The notes under the pieces: model-generated
The model's input: the letters and a program-made list of their open reading frames with translations, nothing else
Database searches by the model: none
Told to the model about the DNA's origin: nothing
Position numbers and translations under genes: made by a program
NCBI RefSeq assembly: GCF_049056525.1
Contig: NZ_JBHUPT010000001.1
Location: 1-64,000 of the forward strand
DNA length: 64,000 bases
Reading direction: 5' to 3'
Source: Leisingera coralii
GTDB taxonomy: Bacteria; Pseudomonadota; Alphaproteobacteria; Rhodobacterales; Rhodobacteraceae
Shown: piece by piece, positions 16,403 to 24,600 of the stretch
Numbering within the stretch: position 1 is the first letter of the stretch
How the letters are laid out: each line of letters opens with the position of its first letter

Positions 16403-18850
16403 TCAGGCGCGCAGGCGCTCGTTGGCCGGATCCCACAGCGGTTCGTCTTTCTGAACCACGGCGCGGTATTTCTCACCGTAGATCTCGACCTCCAGCTCGG
16501 TGCCCGGCACGGCCAGATCGGTGCGCACCATGCCCAGCGCGATCGACTGGTTCACACGGTAGCCCCAGCCGCCGCTGGTGGTCTCGCCGACAATCTCGTC
16601 GCCGTTCCAGATGCAGGACATATAAGGCGCATCCGCATCTCCGGCCTCAACCGTCAGCGTGACAAAGGCCTTCTTGACCCCCTGCTGCTTTTCCCTCTGG
16701 ATCGCAGCCTTGCCCGGGAAGTCCTGCGGCTTGTCCAGTTTCACGAAACGCTCCAGGCCGCCTTCGAGCAGCGAGTAATCGGTGCTCAGATCGCCTTTCC
16801 AGGCGCGATAGCCTTTTTCCAGGCGCAGCGAGTTCAGGGCATACATGCCGAACGGCTTGGCGCCGCCTGCAAGGATGGCCTCGTAGATGGCCGGCATGTC
16901 CTCGTTCAGCGCGTGGACTTCCCAGCCCAGTTCGCCGGCAAAGGACACGCGCACCAGGTGCGCGGGCTTGCCTGCCACGGTTGCCGCCTGATGGGTCAGC
17001 CAGCCTGCCTGCAGATCCGCATCCGAGATCGCCGCCAGCAGGTCGCGCGACTTGGGCCCGGTCACGATCAGGGTGTCGCGGGTGGTGGTGACGTCCTCGA
17101 CCGACACGGTTGCGGGCATCGCGTTCACTAGGAGGTCACGGTCGTGCCATTGCGCTGTTGCGGCGGTGATCATCACGAAGTCGTCTTCGCCCAGACGCAT
17201 GCAGGACATTTCGGTCAGGATGCGGCCGCGGCTGTCCGCGATGTAGACCAGGTTGATCCGGCCGATCTTGGGCAGGCCGCCGGTGACCAGACAGCGCAGT
17301 GCTTCGGCTGCGCCCTCCCCCTTGACCAGGAACCGCGAGAAGCCCGGCAGGTCCAGCACGCCAACGCCATCGCGCACGGCTTCGCACTCTTCCTTGATCC
17401 GCTGCTCCCACGGGCCCGAACGGCCCCAGGTGTGGGTCGATTCTTCCGAGGTGTCGTCACCCGGCTGCGCAAACCAGTTGGCGCGCTCCCAGCCGTTGTA
17501 GACACCCATCTGGCCGCCCAGTTCCTTGACCTTGGCATGCACCGGCGACAGTTTCTTGTCGCGCGCAGCGGGCCATTCGTGATGCGGGAAGTGCATGGCG
17601 TATTCGTTGCCGTAAACTTCCATGCCCTTTTTGTTGCAGTAATCCTGGTCGGTATAGTCGGTATAGCGGCGCGGATCGACGGCCCACATATCCCACTCGG
17701 TGAACCCATCGACGATCCACTCTGCCAGCACCTTGCCGGCGCCGCCGCCCTGGGCAATGCCGAAGGTGAAGCTGTGCGCTTCAAATGCGTTTTTCACACC
17801 CGGCATCGGGCCGATCATCGGCAGGCCGTCCGGCGCGTAGGGGATCGGCCCGTTGATGACGCTGCCAACACCCGAGGTCGCCATCAGCGGCACACGCTCC
17901 ATGGCGTCGGTCACGATGTCTTCGATGCGGTCCAGATCGTCATTCCACAGCTGGAACGAGAAGTCTTCCGGCATCGGGTCGTCCTCGGTCATCCATTCGC
18001 CCTTGCAGTTGGGCTCATAGGGGCCAAGGTTGAAACCGTTCTTTTCCTGGCGCAGGTAGTAGGACACGTCCACGTCACGCAGAAGCGGCAGCTTGCCGCC
18101 ATGCTCCTTCGACCAGGCTTCGACCTCGGGCACTTCCTCGGTCAGCAGATACTGGTGGCTCATGACCATCGCAGGCACCATGCGGCCGCCGTAGGGTTTG
18201 AACATCTCACCCACGCGCTGCGCATAATACCCAGCCGCGTTCACCACATAATCACAGGCAATATCGCCCTTTTCGGTGTGAACGGTCCAAGTGCCGTCCT
18301 CGTGCTGGGTCACGCCGGTGGCCGGGGTAAACCGCAGGATTTTCTGCCCCATGTCGCGGGCGCCCTTGGCAAATGCCTGGGTCAGCTGCGCCGGGTCGAT
18401 GTCACCGTCGGTCGGGTCATACAGGACACCTTCCAGATCGTGGGTTTCCAGGAAGGGATACCGCTCTTTCGCCTGCTCCGGGGTCCACATTTCCATCGGG
18501 ATGCCCTGGTACAGGCCCATGGACATCGCGCGCTCGAATTCCTGCATCCGCTCTTTGCTATGCGCCAGACGGATCGACCCCGAGACGTGATAGTTCATCG
18601 GATAATCGACTTCCTCTGCCAGGCGCGAATACAGCTCGGTCGAATAGCGCTGCATGTTCATGATCGCCCAGGAGGTCGAGAAGGTCGGCACGTTGCCGGC
18701 CGCGTGCCAGGTCGAGCCGGCGGTCAGCTCGTTCTTTTCCAAGAGCACACAATCGGTCCAGCCTTTCTTGGCCAGATGATAAAGCGATGAGCAGCCGACG
18801 ACGCCGCCGCCGATGATGACCACACGGGCCTTGGTTGGAAAATCAGACAT
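16403..18850 (-). CDS. Dimethylglycine/sarcosine dehydrogenase-like FAD-GcvT fusion enzyme (second of two)
   Basis: An 815-residue paralogue of the enzyme encoded at 11804-14254, with the same order: FAD domain (GGGVVGCSSLYHLAKKGW), covalent-FAD His49 in TAGSTWHAAG, linker with THTWGRSGPWEQR, then GcvT and GcvT C-terminal domains (VYIADSRGRILTEMSC, HALNEDMPAIYEA, CIWNGDEIVGETTSGGWGYR). Having two such enzymes suggests successive or parallel demethylations, for example dimethylglycine then sarcosine, but the division of labour is inferred. It follows the GFA-type gene by 15 bases and is presumably in the same operon as the XRE-cupin regulator. Confidence 0.9.
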   Translation of the reverse strand: MSDFPTKARVVIIGGGVVGCSSLYHLAKKGWTDCVLLEKNELTAGSTWHAAGNVPTFSTSWAIMNMQRYSTELYSRLAEEVDYPMNYHVSGSIRLAHSKERMQEFERAMSMGLYQGIPMEMWTPEQAKERYPFLETHDLEGVLYDPTDGDIDPAQLTQAFAKGARDMGQKILRFTPATGVTQHEDGTWTVHTEKGDIACDYVVNAAGYYAQRVGEMFKPYGGRMVPAMVMSHQYLLTEEVPEVEAWSKEHGGKLPLLRDVDVSYYLRQEKNGFNLGPYEPNCKGEWMTEDDPMPEDFSFQLWNDDLDRIEDIVTDAMERVPLMATSGVGSVINGPIPYAPDGLPMIGPMPGVKNAFEAHSFTFGIAQGGGAGKVLAEWIVDGFTEWDMWAVDPRRYTDYTDQDYCNKKGMEVYGNEYAMHFPHHEWPAARDKKLSPVHAKVKELGGQMGVYNGWERANWFAQPGDDTSEESTHTWGRSGPWEQRIKEECEAVRDGVGVLDLPGFSRFLVKGEGAAEALRCLVTGGLPKIGRINLVYIADSRGRILTEMSCMRLGEDDFVMITAATAQWHDRDLLVNAMPATVSVEDVTTTRDTLIVTGPKSRDLLAAISDADLQAGWLTHQAATVAGKPAHLVRVSFAGELGWEVHALNEDMPAIYEAILAGGAKPFGMYALNSLRLEKGYRAWKGDLSTDYSLLEGGLERFVKLDKPQDFPGKAAIQREKQQGVKKAFVTLTVEAGDADAPYMSCIWNGDEIVGETTSGGWGYRVNQSIALGMVRTDLAVPGTELEVEIYGEKYRAVVQKDEPLWDPANERLRA

Positions 18851-18865
18851 GTTCGCTCCCTAGTC

Positions 18866-19237
18866 TCAGTCCTCTTGCGGCACGCCGTCCGCGATTTCGT
18901 AGTAGTCGCCCTTGGAGGCGGTAAAGATGTGTTTTTCGACGCGGAGGCCGGTGTTCCCGTCGACAGCGCCCAAAGCAAAACTCGTGGTGTCCTCGCCCTT
19001 GCCCTTCCAGAACAGGAAGGAGCCGCAGCGCGGGCAGCTGCCACGGCGGGCCTGCGGCGTTGCCTCGAACCAGCTCACCGGGCCGGTGACAGCAAGGTCC
19101 TCATCGCGCACCTGAGCCGAGGCCCAGATACCGCCCGATTGCTTACGGCACTGGCTGCAGTGGCACATCGAGGCCCCCTGCGGCTGTGCCGCGGTTTCAA
19201 AGCGGACATCGCCGCAAAGGCAGGATCCCTTGATCAT
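18866..19237 (-). CDS. GFA-family (glutathione-dependent formaldehyde-activating enzyme-like) protein
   Basis: A 123-residue small zinc protein. Seen are the family Cys motifs: SCLCGDVRF (CxC), CHCSQCRK and CPRCGSFLFWKG. The founding member, Gfa, has been proposed to speed the reaction of formaldehyde with glutathione; many relatives have unknown function. Its position between an XRE-cupin regulator (9-base gap) and a DMGDH-like gene (15-base gap) makes handling of formaldehyde released by demethylation plausible. Confidence 0.87.
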   Translation of the reverse strand: MIKGSCLCGDVRFETAAQPQGASMCHCSQCRKQSGGIWASAQVRDEDLAVTGPVSWFEATPQARRGSCPRCGSFLFWKGKGEDTTSFALGAVDGNTGLRVEKHIFTASKGDYYEIADGVPQED

Positions 19238-19246
19238 CGTTCCCTC

Positions 19247-19816
19247 CTAGTAAACCGGCGGCGCGATCACCCAGACGGCCACGGCAGGCTCGTCGTAGGG
19301 GTTCGACCACTGATACGGCTCATGCTTGATCCGGAAACTGTCGCCGGGACCAACGGTAAAGCTGCGGCCGCCGATCAGCAGGTCCAGCTTGCCCGAGATC
19401 ATGTAGCCGACCTCCTGCGTCGGCCGGTTGGCCGGCGTCTGCATCCGCGAATTGGGCTGGAAGGTGGAATGCACCATCTCGAAGTCGTCAGTCAGGTCGG
19501 GGGACAGAAGTTCTTCGATCAGCCCTTCCTCGCCGGAGCCCATCGGGCGGCGGGAGCCAGCGCGCACGATATACCCATGTTCGTCCGCCGGGGCGCCGGA
19601 ATGGGCAAACAGCATCGACATCGGCACCCCCAGCGCCTCTGCAATCTGGCGCAGGTCGGAGATCGAGGGCTCGGACATGTCCCGTTCAACCTGGCTCAGC
19701 CAGCCGACCGAGCGGTTCAGCATCGCGGCGATATCCGACAGCGTCAGCCCGCGCGCCTTGCGCAGGGCCCGGATGTCAGCCCCGAGTGTCGCTGCTGCCA
19801 GGGTCTGATCGTTCAC
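19247..19816 (-). CDS. XRE-family regulator with C-terminal cupin sensor
   Basis: A 189-residue regulator if started at the GTG at 19816, which follows GGGGAGAGAGG on the minus strand; the frame stays open upstream to 20014, but that part crosses the operator repeats and a terminator and is unlikely to be coding. Residues ~12-65 form a Cro/CI-type HTH (TLSDIAAMLNRSVGWLSQVE), and residues ~110-185 a cupin barrel (EVGYMISGKLDLLIGG, VGPGDSFRI). Such proteins (for example PuuR-like) sense small metabolites. It heads the GFA/DMGDH-like operon and probably regulates it through the TCGTGAAA sites upstream. Confidence 0.88.
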   Translation of the reverse strand: MNDQTLAAATLGADIRALRKARGLTLSDIAAMLNRSVGWLSQVERDMSEPSISDLRQIAEALGVPMSMLFAHSGAPADEHGYIVRAGSRRPMGSGEEGLIEELLSPDLTDDFEMVHSTFQPNSRMQTPANRPTQEVGYMISGKLDLLIGGRSFTVGPGDSFRIKHEPYQWSNPYDEPAVAVWVIAPPVY

Positions 19817-19831
19817 AGCCTCTCTCCCCGC

Positions 19832-19899
19832 TCGTGAAAAATTCCTCTCGTTTTTCACGATGCCCCGAGTTCGTGAAATTTCCAAGCTTTTTTTCACGA
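19832..19899. promoter_or_regulatory. Four phased TCGTGAAA half-sites upstream of the XRE-cupin gene
   Basis: Two inverted repeats in tandem: TCGTGAAAAA (19832-19841) with TTTTTCACGA (19851-19860), then TCGTGAAA (19871-19878) with TTTCACGA (19892-19899). The octamers begin at 19832, 19853, 19871 and 19892, spaced 21, 18 and 21 bases, about two helical turns each. They lie immediately upstream of the GTG start and ribosome site of the regulator, the expected place for autoregulation. Confidence 0.85.
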
Positions 19900-19916
19900 G
19901 ACGGGCGGGTACCATG

Positions 19917-19944
19917 AAAAAACCCAGCGCCTTCAGGCGCCGGG
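19917..19944 (-). terminator. Intrinsic terminator of the methionine sulfoxide reductase gene
   Basis: On the minus strand, GGCGCCTGAAGGCGC forms a stem-loop followed by TGGGTTTTTT. It lies about 75 bases after the stop of the gene ending at 20018. Confidence 0.75.
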
Positions 19945-19948
19945 CGGC

Positions 19949-19981
19949 TTCTTTCTGGTTAAAAATACCCTGGGGTGAGGC
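19949..19981. repeat. Dispersed AT-core motif, copy B
   Basis: TTCTGGTTAAAAATACCCTG followed by GGGTGAGG, downstream of the methionine sulfoxide reductase gene. It shares the TGG-YY-AAAAATA core with the copy at 10341-10372. Confidence 0.55.
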
Positions 19982-20017
19982 CGCAAGGCCGAGGGGCAAA
20001 GCCCCTTGTTTCACGAA

Positions 20018-20473
20018 TCAGCTGCGGCCGAATACCTGACGCAGGATTGCGGCCAGCTGGTCAGCATCTTCCTCAGTGAAAGCATCCGGCTGGTCGCTGT
20101 CGATGTCAAAAACCCCGATCAGCTCCCCATTGCCGTTCCAGACAGGCAGCACCAGCTCCGAGCGCGTAGACGACGCACAGGCGATATGGCCGGGAAAGGC
20201 ATCCACATCCGCGACCAGCTGCACCTCTCCGCTGCGCGCTGCCGCACCGCAAACACCGCGGGAGAACGGGATCTGCAGGCAGCCATGGCCGCCCTGATAG
20301 GGGCCGATCTTCAGCAGCTCCGGCGCAACGGCGCGGTAAAAGCCGGTCCAGTCGAACCGGTCGTCGGCGTGATGCACCTCGCAGGCGACAGTGGCCATCA
20401 GCGCCACCTCATCCGTCTCGCCTTCGGTCAGTGCCGCGATGGTCTTGGCAAGGGTTTCGTAATCGGCCCGCAT
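20018..20473 (-). CDS. msrC: Free methionine-(R)-sulfoxide reductase, GAF fold
   Basis: A 151-residue cytoplasmic enzyme reducing free methionine-R-sulfoxide with thioredoxin. The three catalytic Cys are in place: Cys65 in GGHGCLQIPF, Cys75 in SRGVCG and Cys99 in GHIACA. Their spacing of 10 and 24 residues equals that of E. coli fRMsr (84, 94, 118). SELVLPVWNGNGELIGVFDID is the GAF core. It lies between the XRE-cupin regulator and a thiolase gene, both on the same strand, but separated by terminator-like hairpins. Confidence 0.93.
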   Translation of the reverse strand: MRADYETLAKTIAALTEGETDEVALMATVACEVHHADDRFDWTGFYRAVAPELLKIGPYQGGHGCLQIPFSRGVCGAAARSGEVQLVADVDAFPGHIACASSTRSELVLPVWNGNGELIGVFDIDSDQPDAFTEEDADQLAAILRQVFGRS

Positions 20474-20496
20474 GGGCAGCCCTCCTTCAACGTAAC

Positions 20497-20519
20497 AGAG
20501 GGGGCTGTCTGCCCCCTCT
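20497..20519. terminator. Hairpin between the thiolase and methionine sulfoxide reductase genes
   Basis: A 9-bp perfect stem (AGAGGGGGC at 20497-20505, GCCCCCTCT at 20511-20519) with a 5-base loop. It is placed to end minus-strand transcription from the thiolase gene, although the minus-strand T-tract is weak. Confidence 0.6.
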
Positions 20520-20534
20520 TGACCTGACGGTCAA

Positions 20535-20566
20535 TTCACCCCCGAGAGTATTTTGCAAAGGTGAAG
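20535..20566. repeat. Dispersed AT-core motif, copy C (inverted)
   Basis: On the minus strand, CTTTGCAAAATACTCTCGGG followed by GGTGAA, next to the thiolase stop. It is the most diverged of the three copies of the motif seen in this window. Confidence 0.4.
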
Positions 20567-20567
20567 A

Positions 20568-21740
20568 TCACACCCTCTCGATTGCGATCGCGGTGCCTTC
20601 GCCGCCGCCGATGCAGATGGCGGCGACGCCGCGCTTGAGGCCGCGCTTTTCCAATGCGTTCAGCAGGGTCACCATGATCCGCGCGCCGGAGGCGCCGATC
20701 GGGTGGCCCAGCGCACAGGCGCCGCCGTTCACATTCACCTTTTCGCGCGGCAGGCCCATTTCGTGCATGAAGGCCATCGGCACCACGGCAAAGGCCTCGT
20801 TCACCTCCCACAGATCGACGTCTTCGACGGTCCAGCCGATGGATTTCAGCAGTTTCCGCGCGGCCGGAACCGGTGCGGTGGTGAACCAGCCGGGCGCCTG
20901 GGCGTGGCTGGCGTGACCCAGAATGCGGGCGCGAATGGTCAGGCCCCGCGCCTCGGCAGCCTCGGCGGAGGCCATAACCAGCGCCGCGGCTCCATCCGAA
21001 ATGGAGGAGGCATTGGCGGCGGTCACGGTACCGTCCTTGCGGAACGCCGGTTTCAGCGTGGGGATCTTTTCCGGACGCGCAGATTTCGGCTGCTCATCCG
21101 CATCCGTCACCACTTCGCCCTTGCGGGTTTTCACGGTCACGGGGGCGATTTCCCCGTCAAAGGCACCGCTGTCCTGCGCTTCCAGCGCGTTGGACAAGGA
21201 CTTCAGGGCATATTCGTCCTGAGCTTCGCGGGTGAACTGGTATTTTTCAGCGCAGTCCTCGGCAAAGGTGCCCATGAGGCGGCCCTTGTCATAGGCGTCT
21301 TCCAGCCCGTCGAGGAACATGTGGTCGATGACTTGGCCATGACCGATGCGGGCGCCGCCGCGCATTTTCGGCAGGATGTAGGGAGCATTGGTCATGCTTT
21401 CCATACCGCCGGCAATCATCGTGTCCGCGTGGCCCAGCGCGATCTGATCAAACGCGATCATCGCCGCCTTCATGCCGGAACCGCACATCTTGTTGAGTGT
21501 GGTGGCCGGGACGTCTTCGCCCAGGCCCGCCGCAAACCCGGCCTGGCGCGCAGGCGCCTGGCCCTGGCCCGCGGGCAGCACACACCCCATCAGAACCTCA
21601 TCGACAGTGGCAGCGCCGGCCCCATCGAGGGCCGCCCGGATGGCCGCGCCGCCCAGCTCCGAAGCCGTCACCCCGTCGTACATTCCCTGGAACCCGCCCA
21701 TCGGCGTCCGGGCTGCTCCGGCGATAACAACATCTTTCAT
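20568..21740 (-). CDS. Acetyl-CoA C-acyltransferase (thiolase)
   Basis: A 390-residue enzyme making or cleaving beta-ketoacyl-CoA. The nucleophile is Cys86 in NKMCGSGMKA; the C-terminal catalytic His and Cys are in GGACALGHPIGASG and ICIGGGEG. NEAFAVVPMAF is also diagnostic. The start is the ATG at 21740 after GGAGGAAAATTGC; the frame continues 15 bases upstream to another ATG without a ribosome site. Whether it acts in beta-oxidation or acetoacetyl-CoA synthesis cannot be decided from sequence. Confidence 0.94.
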   Translation of the reverse strand: MKDVVIAGAARTPMGGFQGMYDGVTASELGGAAIRAALDGAGAATVDEVLMGCVLPAGQGQAPARQAGFAAGLGEDVPATTLNKMCGSGMKAAMIAFDQIALGHADTMIAGGMESMTNAPYILPKMRGGARIGHGQVIDHMFLDGLEDAYDKGRLMGTFAEDCAEKYQFTREAQDEYALKSLSNALEAQDSGAFDGEIAPVTVKTRKGEVVTDADEQPKSARPEKIPTLKPAFRKDGTVTAANASSISDGAAALVMASAEAAEARGLTIRARILGHASHAQAPGWFTTAPVPAARKLLKSIGWTVEDVDLWEVNEAFAVVPMAFMHEMGLPREKVNVNGGACALGHPIGASGARIMVTLLNALEKRGLKRGVAAICIGGGEGTAIAIERV

Positions 21741-21834
21741 GCAATTTTCCTCCAATCGTCAAAATTATACCTACAGAAAAGTAAGCTTTGCGGTCTAGAG
21801 TGCAGCCAAATGACGTTACATCCCGGGGGAAGAA

Positions 21835-22179
21835 ATGAGCCTGACGACCACCATGACGGACGATGCGCAGATCGTCAAAGTCAATGCCGAGCGTATTGAC
21901 GCCGCCATGGCCATCCAATTCAAAGAGGACATGCGGACGGAGACCGAAAGCGGTCCGGAGCGTGTGATCCTGGATCTGTCCGAGGTCCAGTTCATCGATT
22001 CCAGCGGGCTTGGCGCGATTGTCGCTGCGATGAAGCAGCTGGGCGGCAGCCGCAGGCTGGATCTCGCCGGGCTGACCCCGATGGTGGAGAAGGTTTTCCG
22101 GCTGACCCGGATGGATACGGTCTTTGACCTTTACGGTTCGCTTAGCGAAGCAACCGCGCCTGCTGACGCTAATTCCTGA
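21835..22179 (+). CDS. STAS-domain anti-sigma factor antagonist (RsbV/SpoIIAA-like)
   Basis: A 114-residue single STAS domain. The phosphorylation loop is FIDSSGLGA with Ser56/Ser57, as in SpoIIAA. In partner switching, the unphosphorylated antagonist binds a kinase/anti-sigma factor. The stop overlaps the start of the kinase-like gene by one base (TGATG), which couples their translation. No sigma factor or PP2C phosphatase gene is adjacent, so the controlled target lies elsewhere or is not a sigma factor. The start follows CCGGGGGAAGAA, a good ribosome site. Confidence 0.93.
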   Translation: MSLTTTMTDDAQIVKVNAERIDAAMAIQFKEDMRTETESGPERVILDLSEVQFIDSSGLGAIVAAMKQLGGSRRLDLAGLTPMVEKVFRLTRMDTVFDLYGSLSEATAPADANS

Positions 22180-22664
22180 TGACGAACGCGCTGGCGGCGC
22201 AAAGCGAGAAATTGATGGTAAAAACCTTTGCCTGCTCGTTCACGGCCACAAATCTGGATGCCCGCAGGGGGATCCAGTCCGTGGTCAGCAAATTGCGGTC
22301 CCTGGGGGTCCCGGGTGCCCGCGTGGACGAGGTGCAAATTGCCCTGACCGAAGCCGTGAACAACGTCGTCGAACACGCCTATGAGGAAAGCGCCCCGGGC
22401 GACGTCCGGATCAGGGGCGAGCTGTCCCCCGAGCGTTTGTGGATCAGCATTCAGGACGCCGGCAGCCCGTTTCCAAAGGGCGAGCTGCCTGAAGGCAAAC
22501 CCGCCGACATCAGCGTGCCCACCGACAGCCTGCCCGAAGGCGGCTTTGGCTGGTTCCTGATCCGGGAACTGGCAAGCCAGGTCCAGTATGAGCGTTCGGA
22601 GGGAAACAACAACCTTTCGCTCTGCTTTGAAATCCAGGTCATTAGCCCCTCTCCCGATGCCTGA
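22179..22664 (+). CDS. RsbW-like serine kinase/anti-sigma factor (HATPase_c)
   Basis: A 161-residue GHKL ATPase. The N box is ALTEAVNNVVEHAY, the G1 box ISIQDAGSPF, and the G2-like segment GGFGWFLIRELAS. It lacks a histidine kinase dimerisation domain, as expected for RsbW/SpoIIAB-type kinases that phosphorylate an STAS partner. It is encoded directly after its presumed partner. An internal ATG at 22215 (MVKTFACSFT) is an alternative start, but the overlapping ATG at 22179 is favoured by coupling. Confidence 0.9.
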   Translation: MTNALAAQSEKLMVKTFACSFTATNLDARRGIQSVVSKLRSLGVPGARVDEVQIALTEAVNNVVEHAYEESAPGDVRIRGELSPERLWISIQDAGSPFPKGELPEGKPADISVPTDSLPEGGFGWFLIRELASQVQYERSEGNNNLSLCFEIQVISPSPDA

Positions 22665-22977
22665 GCCAAAAACTGCCCCGGCCCGCGGGCAGCCCGCCGG
22701 TTAGCTGCATTTTTAATGCTTCGCCACACCGGCGCCGCATTCCCGGCACACCGCAGCCCAATAGATATGCGAAACCTTACCTGTAGCTGAAACGAGCTTC
22801 CCCTGGTGCCGTGTATCCTAGCCCCCACCAGTGCGCGGCACCGGGGACACCTCGTTTTGACTGTCCTCCCGCTTTTTCGTTCCGTTACGTTCCGTCCTGC
22901 CCAACTGGCCGAGGAATTTAATTGCCTTCCCGCAGCGCCTGCCTAGGCTTTGTCCGGTGACAGCAAGGAGCCGGACC
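22665..22977. other. Intergenic region before the gamma-glutamyltransferase gene
   Basis: About 310 bases without a credible gene. A GC-rich hairpin-prone segment (CCCGCGGGC and neighbours) near 22682-22700 could end the STAS/kinase operon. The last ~60 bases carry the leader of the next gene with AAGGAG as ribosome site. No riboswitch-like structure was recognised. Confidence 0.45.
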
Positions 22978-24552
22978 ATGCGCGACTTTCATCTTCCCGG
23001 GCGGTCAGCCGTTTTCGCCGGCAACGGCCTGTGCGCCACCTCCCACCCGCTGGCGGCCAGCGTGGCGGTGGATATGCTCAAGCGCGGCGGCAACGCGATG
23101 GACGCGGCCCTGGCCGGCGCTGTGCTGCTGGGAATTTGCGAGCCGCAGATGACCGGGATCGGCGGCGACTGCTTTGTGCTGTATTCGCGGCCGGGCACCG
23201 GGGTTCAGGCGCTGAACGGATCCGGCTGCGCCCCAGCGGCGGTCAGCGCGGCCGCCTTGCGGGCGCAGGGGCTGGGCGCAGTGCCGCTGGGAAGCCCCGA
23301 GGCCGTTACAACACCTTGCGCAATAGATGCCTTTTGCCGCCTTGCGGAAAGCGAAGGCCGTCTCGGGCTCGACACGCTGCTTCAGCCCGCCATCAACTAT
23401 GCCGAGGAGGGCGTGCCAGTTGCACCGCGCACGGCTTTTGATTGGAAAAACGGCGCCGGCACACTGCAGGGCGCAGCCCGGCGCCATTACCTGCGGGACG
23501 GCCAGCCTCTGCGCAGCGGCGAGGTGTTCCGGGCACCCGGTCAAGCCGAAGTCCTGCGCCGCATCGCCAGGCACGGTCGGGATGCGTTTTATACCGGCGA
23601 AGTGGCCGAGGACATGGCGCAGGCCCTGGCGGCCCTGGGCGGCGTTCACACGCTGGAGGATTTTGCCGGCGCAAAGAGTTTTGCAACGCAGCCGGTGACA
23701 GGCCAGTACAAGGAGCGCGAACTGGCCGAGCACCCGCCGAACGGCCAGGGCGCCACGGCCATCTTGCTGCTGAATATCCTCAAGAACTTCGACTTGGCCG
23801 GAATGGACCCGCTCGGTGCCGAACGCGCGCATATCGAGGCCGAGGCCGCCAAGCTGGCCTATGATGCGCGCAACAGATTTCTCGCCGACCCGGACCACAC
23901 CACGCGGCTGGCGCATATGCTGGCCCCGGAAACCGCGGCCAGCTTCGCGGCGCTGATCGATCCGAAACGCGCCATGCCAGCCGCGGCGCCGCTCACCGAA
24001 GCGGTGCACAAGGATACGGTCTATATCACCGTCGTGGATAAGGACCGGATGGCGGTTTCGCTGATCTACTCGATCTTCCACGGCTTCGGATCCGGCATCG
24101 CGTCGGAGAAGTTCGGCATCCTGCTGCAGAACCGCGGCGCAGGTTTTACCCTGGAGGAAGGCCACCCGAATGAACTTGGACCCGGCAAGCGGCCGATGCA
24201 CACGATCATTCCCGCCATGCTGCAGCAGGATGGAGAGGTGATCATGCCCTTCGGCGTGATGGGCGGCGGCTTCCAGCCTGCGGGCCACGCCCGGCTTGTC
24301 TCGAACCTGCTGGACTTCGGCATGGACCTGCAATCCGCCATCGACGCCCCGCGCTGCTTTGCCGATGGCGGCGTGCTGAAGGTCGAGCGCGGATATGCGG
24401 CGCCGGTTCTTCAGGCCCTTGCGGATATGGGGCATAAGATAGAGGTGCCGGACACGCCGCTGGGCGGGGCGCAGGCGATCCAGATCCATGCCTCAGGGGT
24501 TCTGGAGGGTGCCAGCGATCCCCGCAAGGATGGCTGTGCGCTGGGGTACTGA
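22978..24552 (+). CDS. Gamma-glutamyltransferase-family protein
   Basis: A 524-residue Ntn-hydrolase precursor starting at the ATG at 22978, seven bases after AAGGAG. N-terminal landmarks are LKRGGNAMDAALA and TGIGGDCFVLY. The autoprocessing Thr is expected in HKDTVYITVVDKD, followed by YSIFHGFGSGI, which differs from the oxyanion segment of true glutathione GGTs. Cephalosporin-acylase-like and other GGT homologues share this pattern, so the substrate may not be glutathione. No clear signal peptide is visible, so a cytoplasmic location is possible. Confidence 0.88.
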   Translation: MRDFHLPGRSAVFAGNGLCATSHPLAASVAVDMLKRGGNAMDAALAGAVLLGICEPQMTGIGGDCFVLYSRPGTGVQALNGSGCAPAAVSAAALRAQGLGAVPLGSPEAVTTPCAIDAFCRLAESEGRLGLDTLLQPAINYAEEGVPVAPRTAFDWKNGAGTLQGAARRHYLRDGQPLRSGEVFRAPGQAEVLRRIARHGRDAFYTGEVAEDMAQALAALGGVHTLEDFAGAKSFATQPVTGQYKERELAEHPPNGQGATAILLLNILKNFDLAGMDPLGAERAHIEAEAAKLAYDARNRFLADPDHTTRLAHMLAPETAASFAALIDPKRAMPAAAPLTEAVHKDTVYITVVDKDRMAVSLIYSIFHGFGSGIASEKFGILLQNRGAGFTLEEGHPNELGPGKRPMHTIIPAMLQQDGEVIMPFGVMGGGFQPAGHARLVSNLLDFGMDLQSAIDAPRCFADGGVLKVERGYAAPVLQALADMGHKIEVPDTPLGGAQAIQIHASGVLEGASDPRKDGCALGY

Positions 24553-24600
24553 TGGGCAAATCCGCTACTGGTCCGGTCAGCGCGCGGACAGCTGCAGCGC

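Noticed and set aside
20519..20534. TTGACC-TGAC-GGTCAA as a further site for the TetR regulator
   Set aside because: The half-sites match, but the centre is 4 bases instead of 2, which would rotate the half-sites; it also overlaps a hairpin at a gene end.
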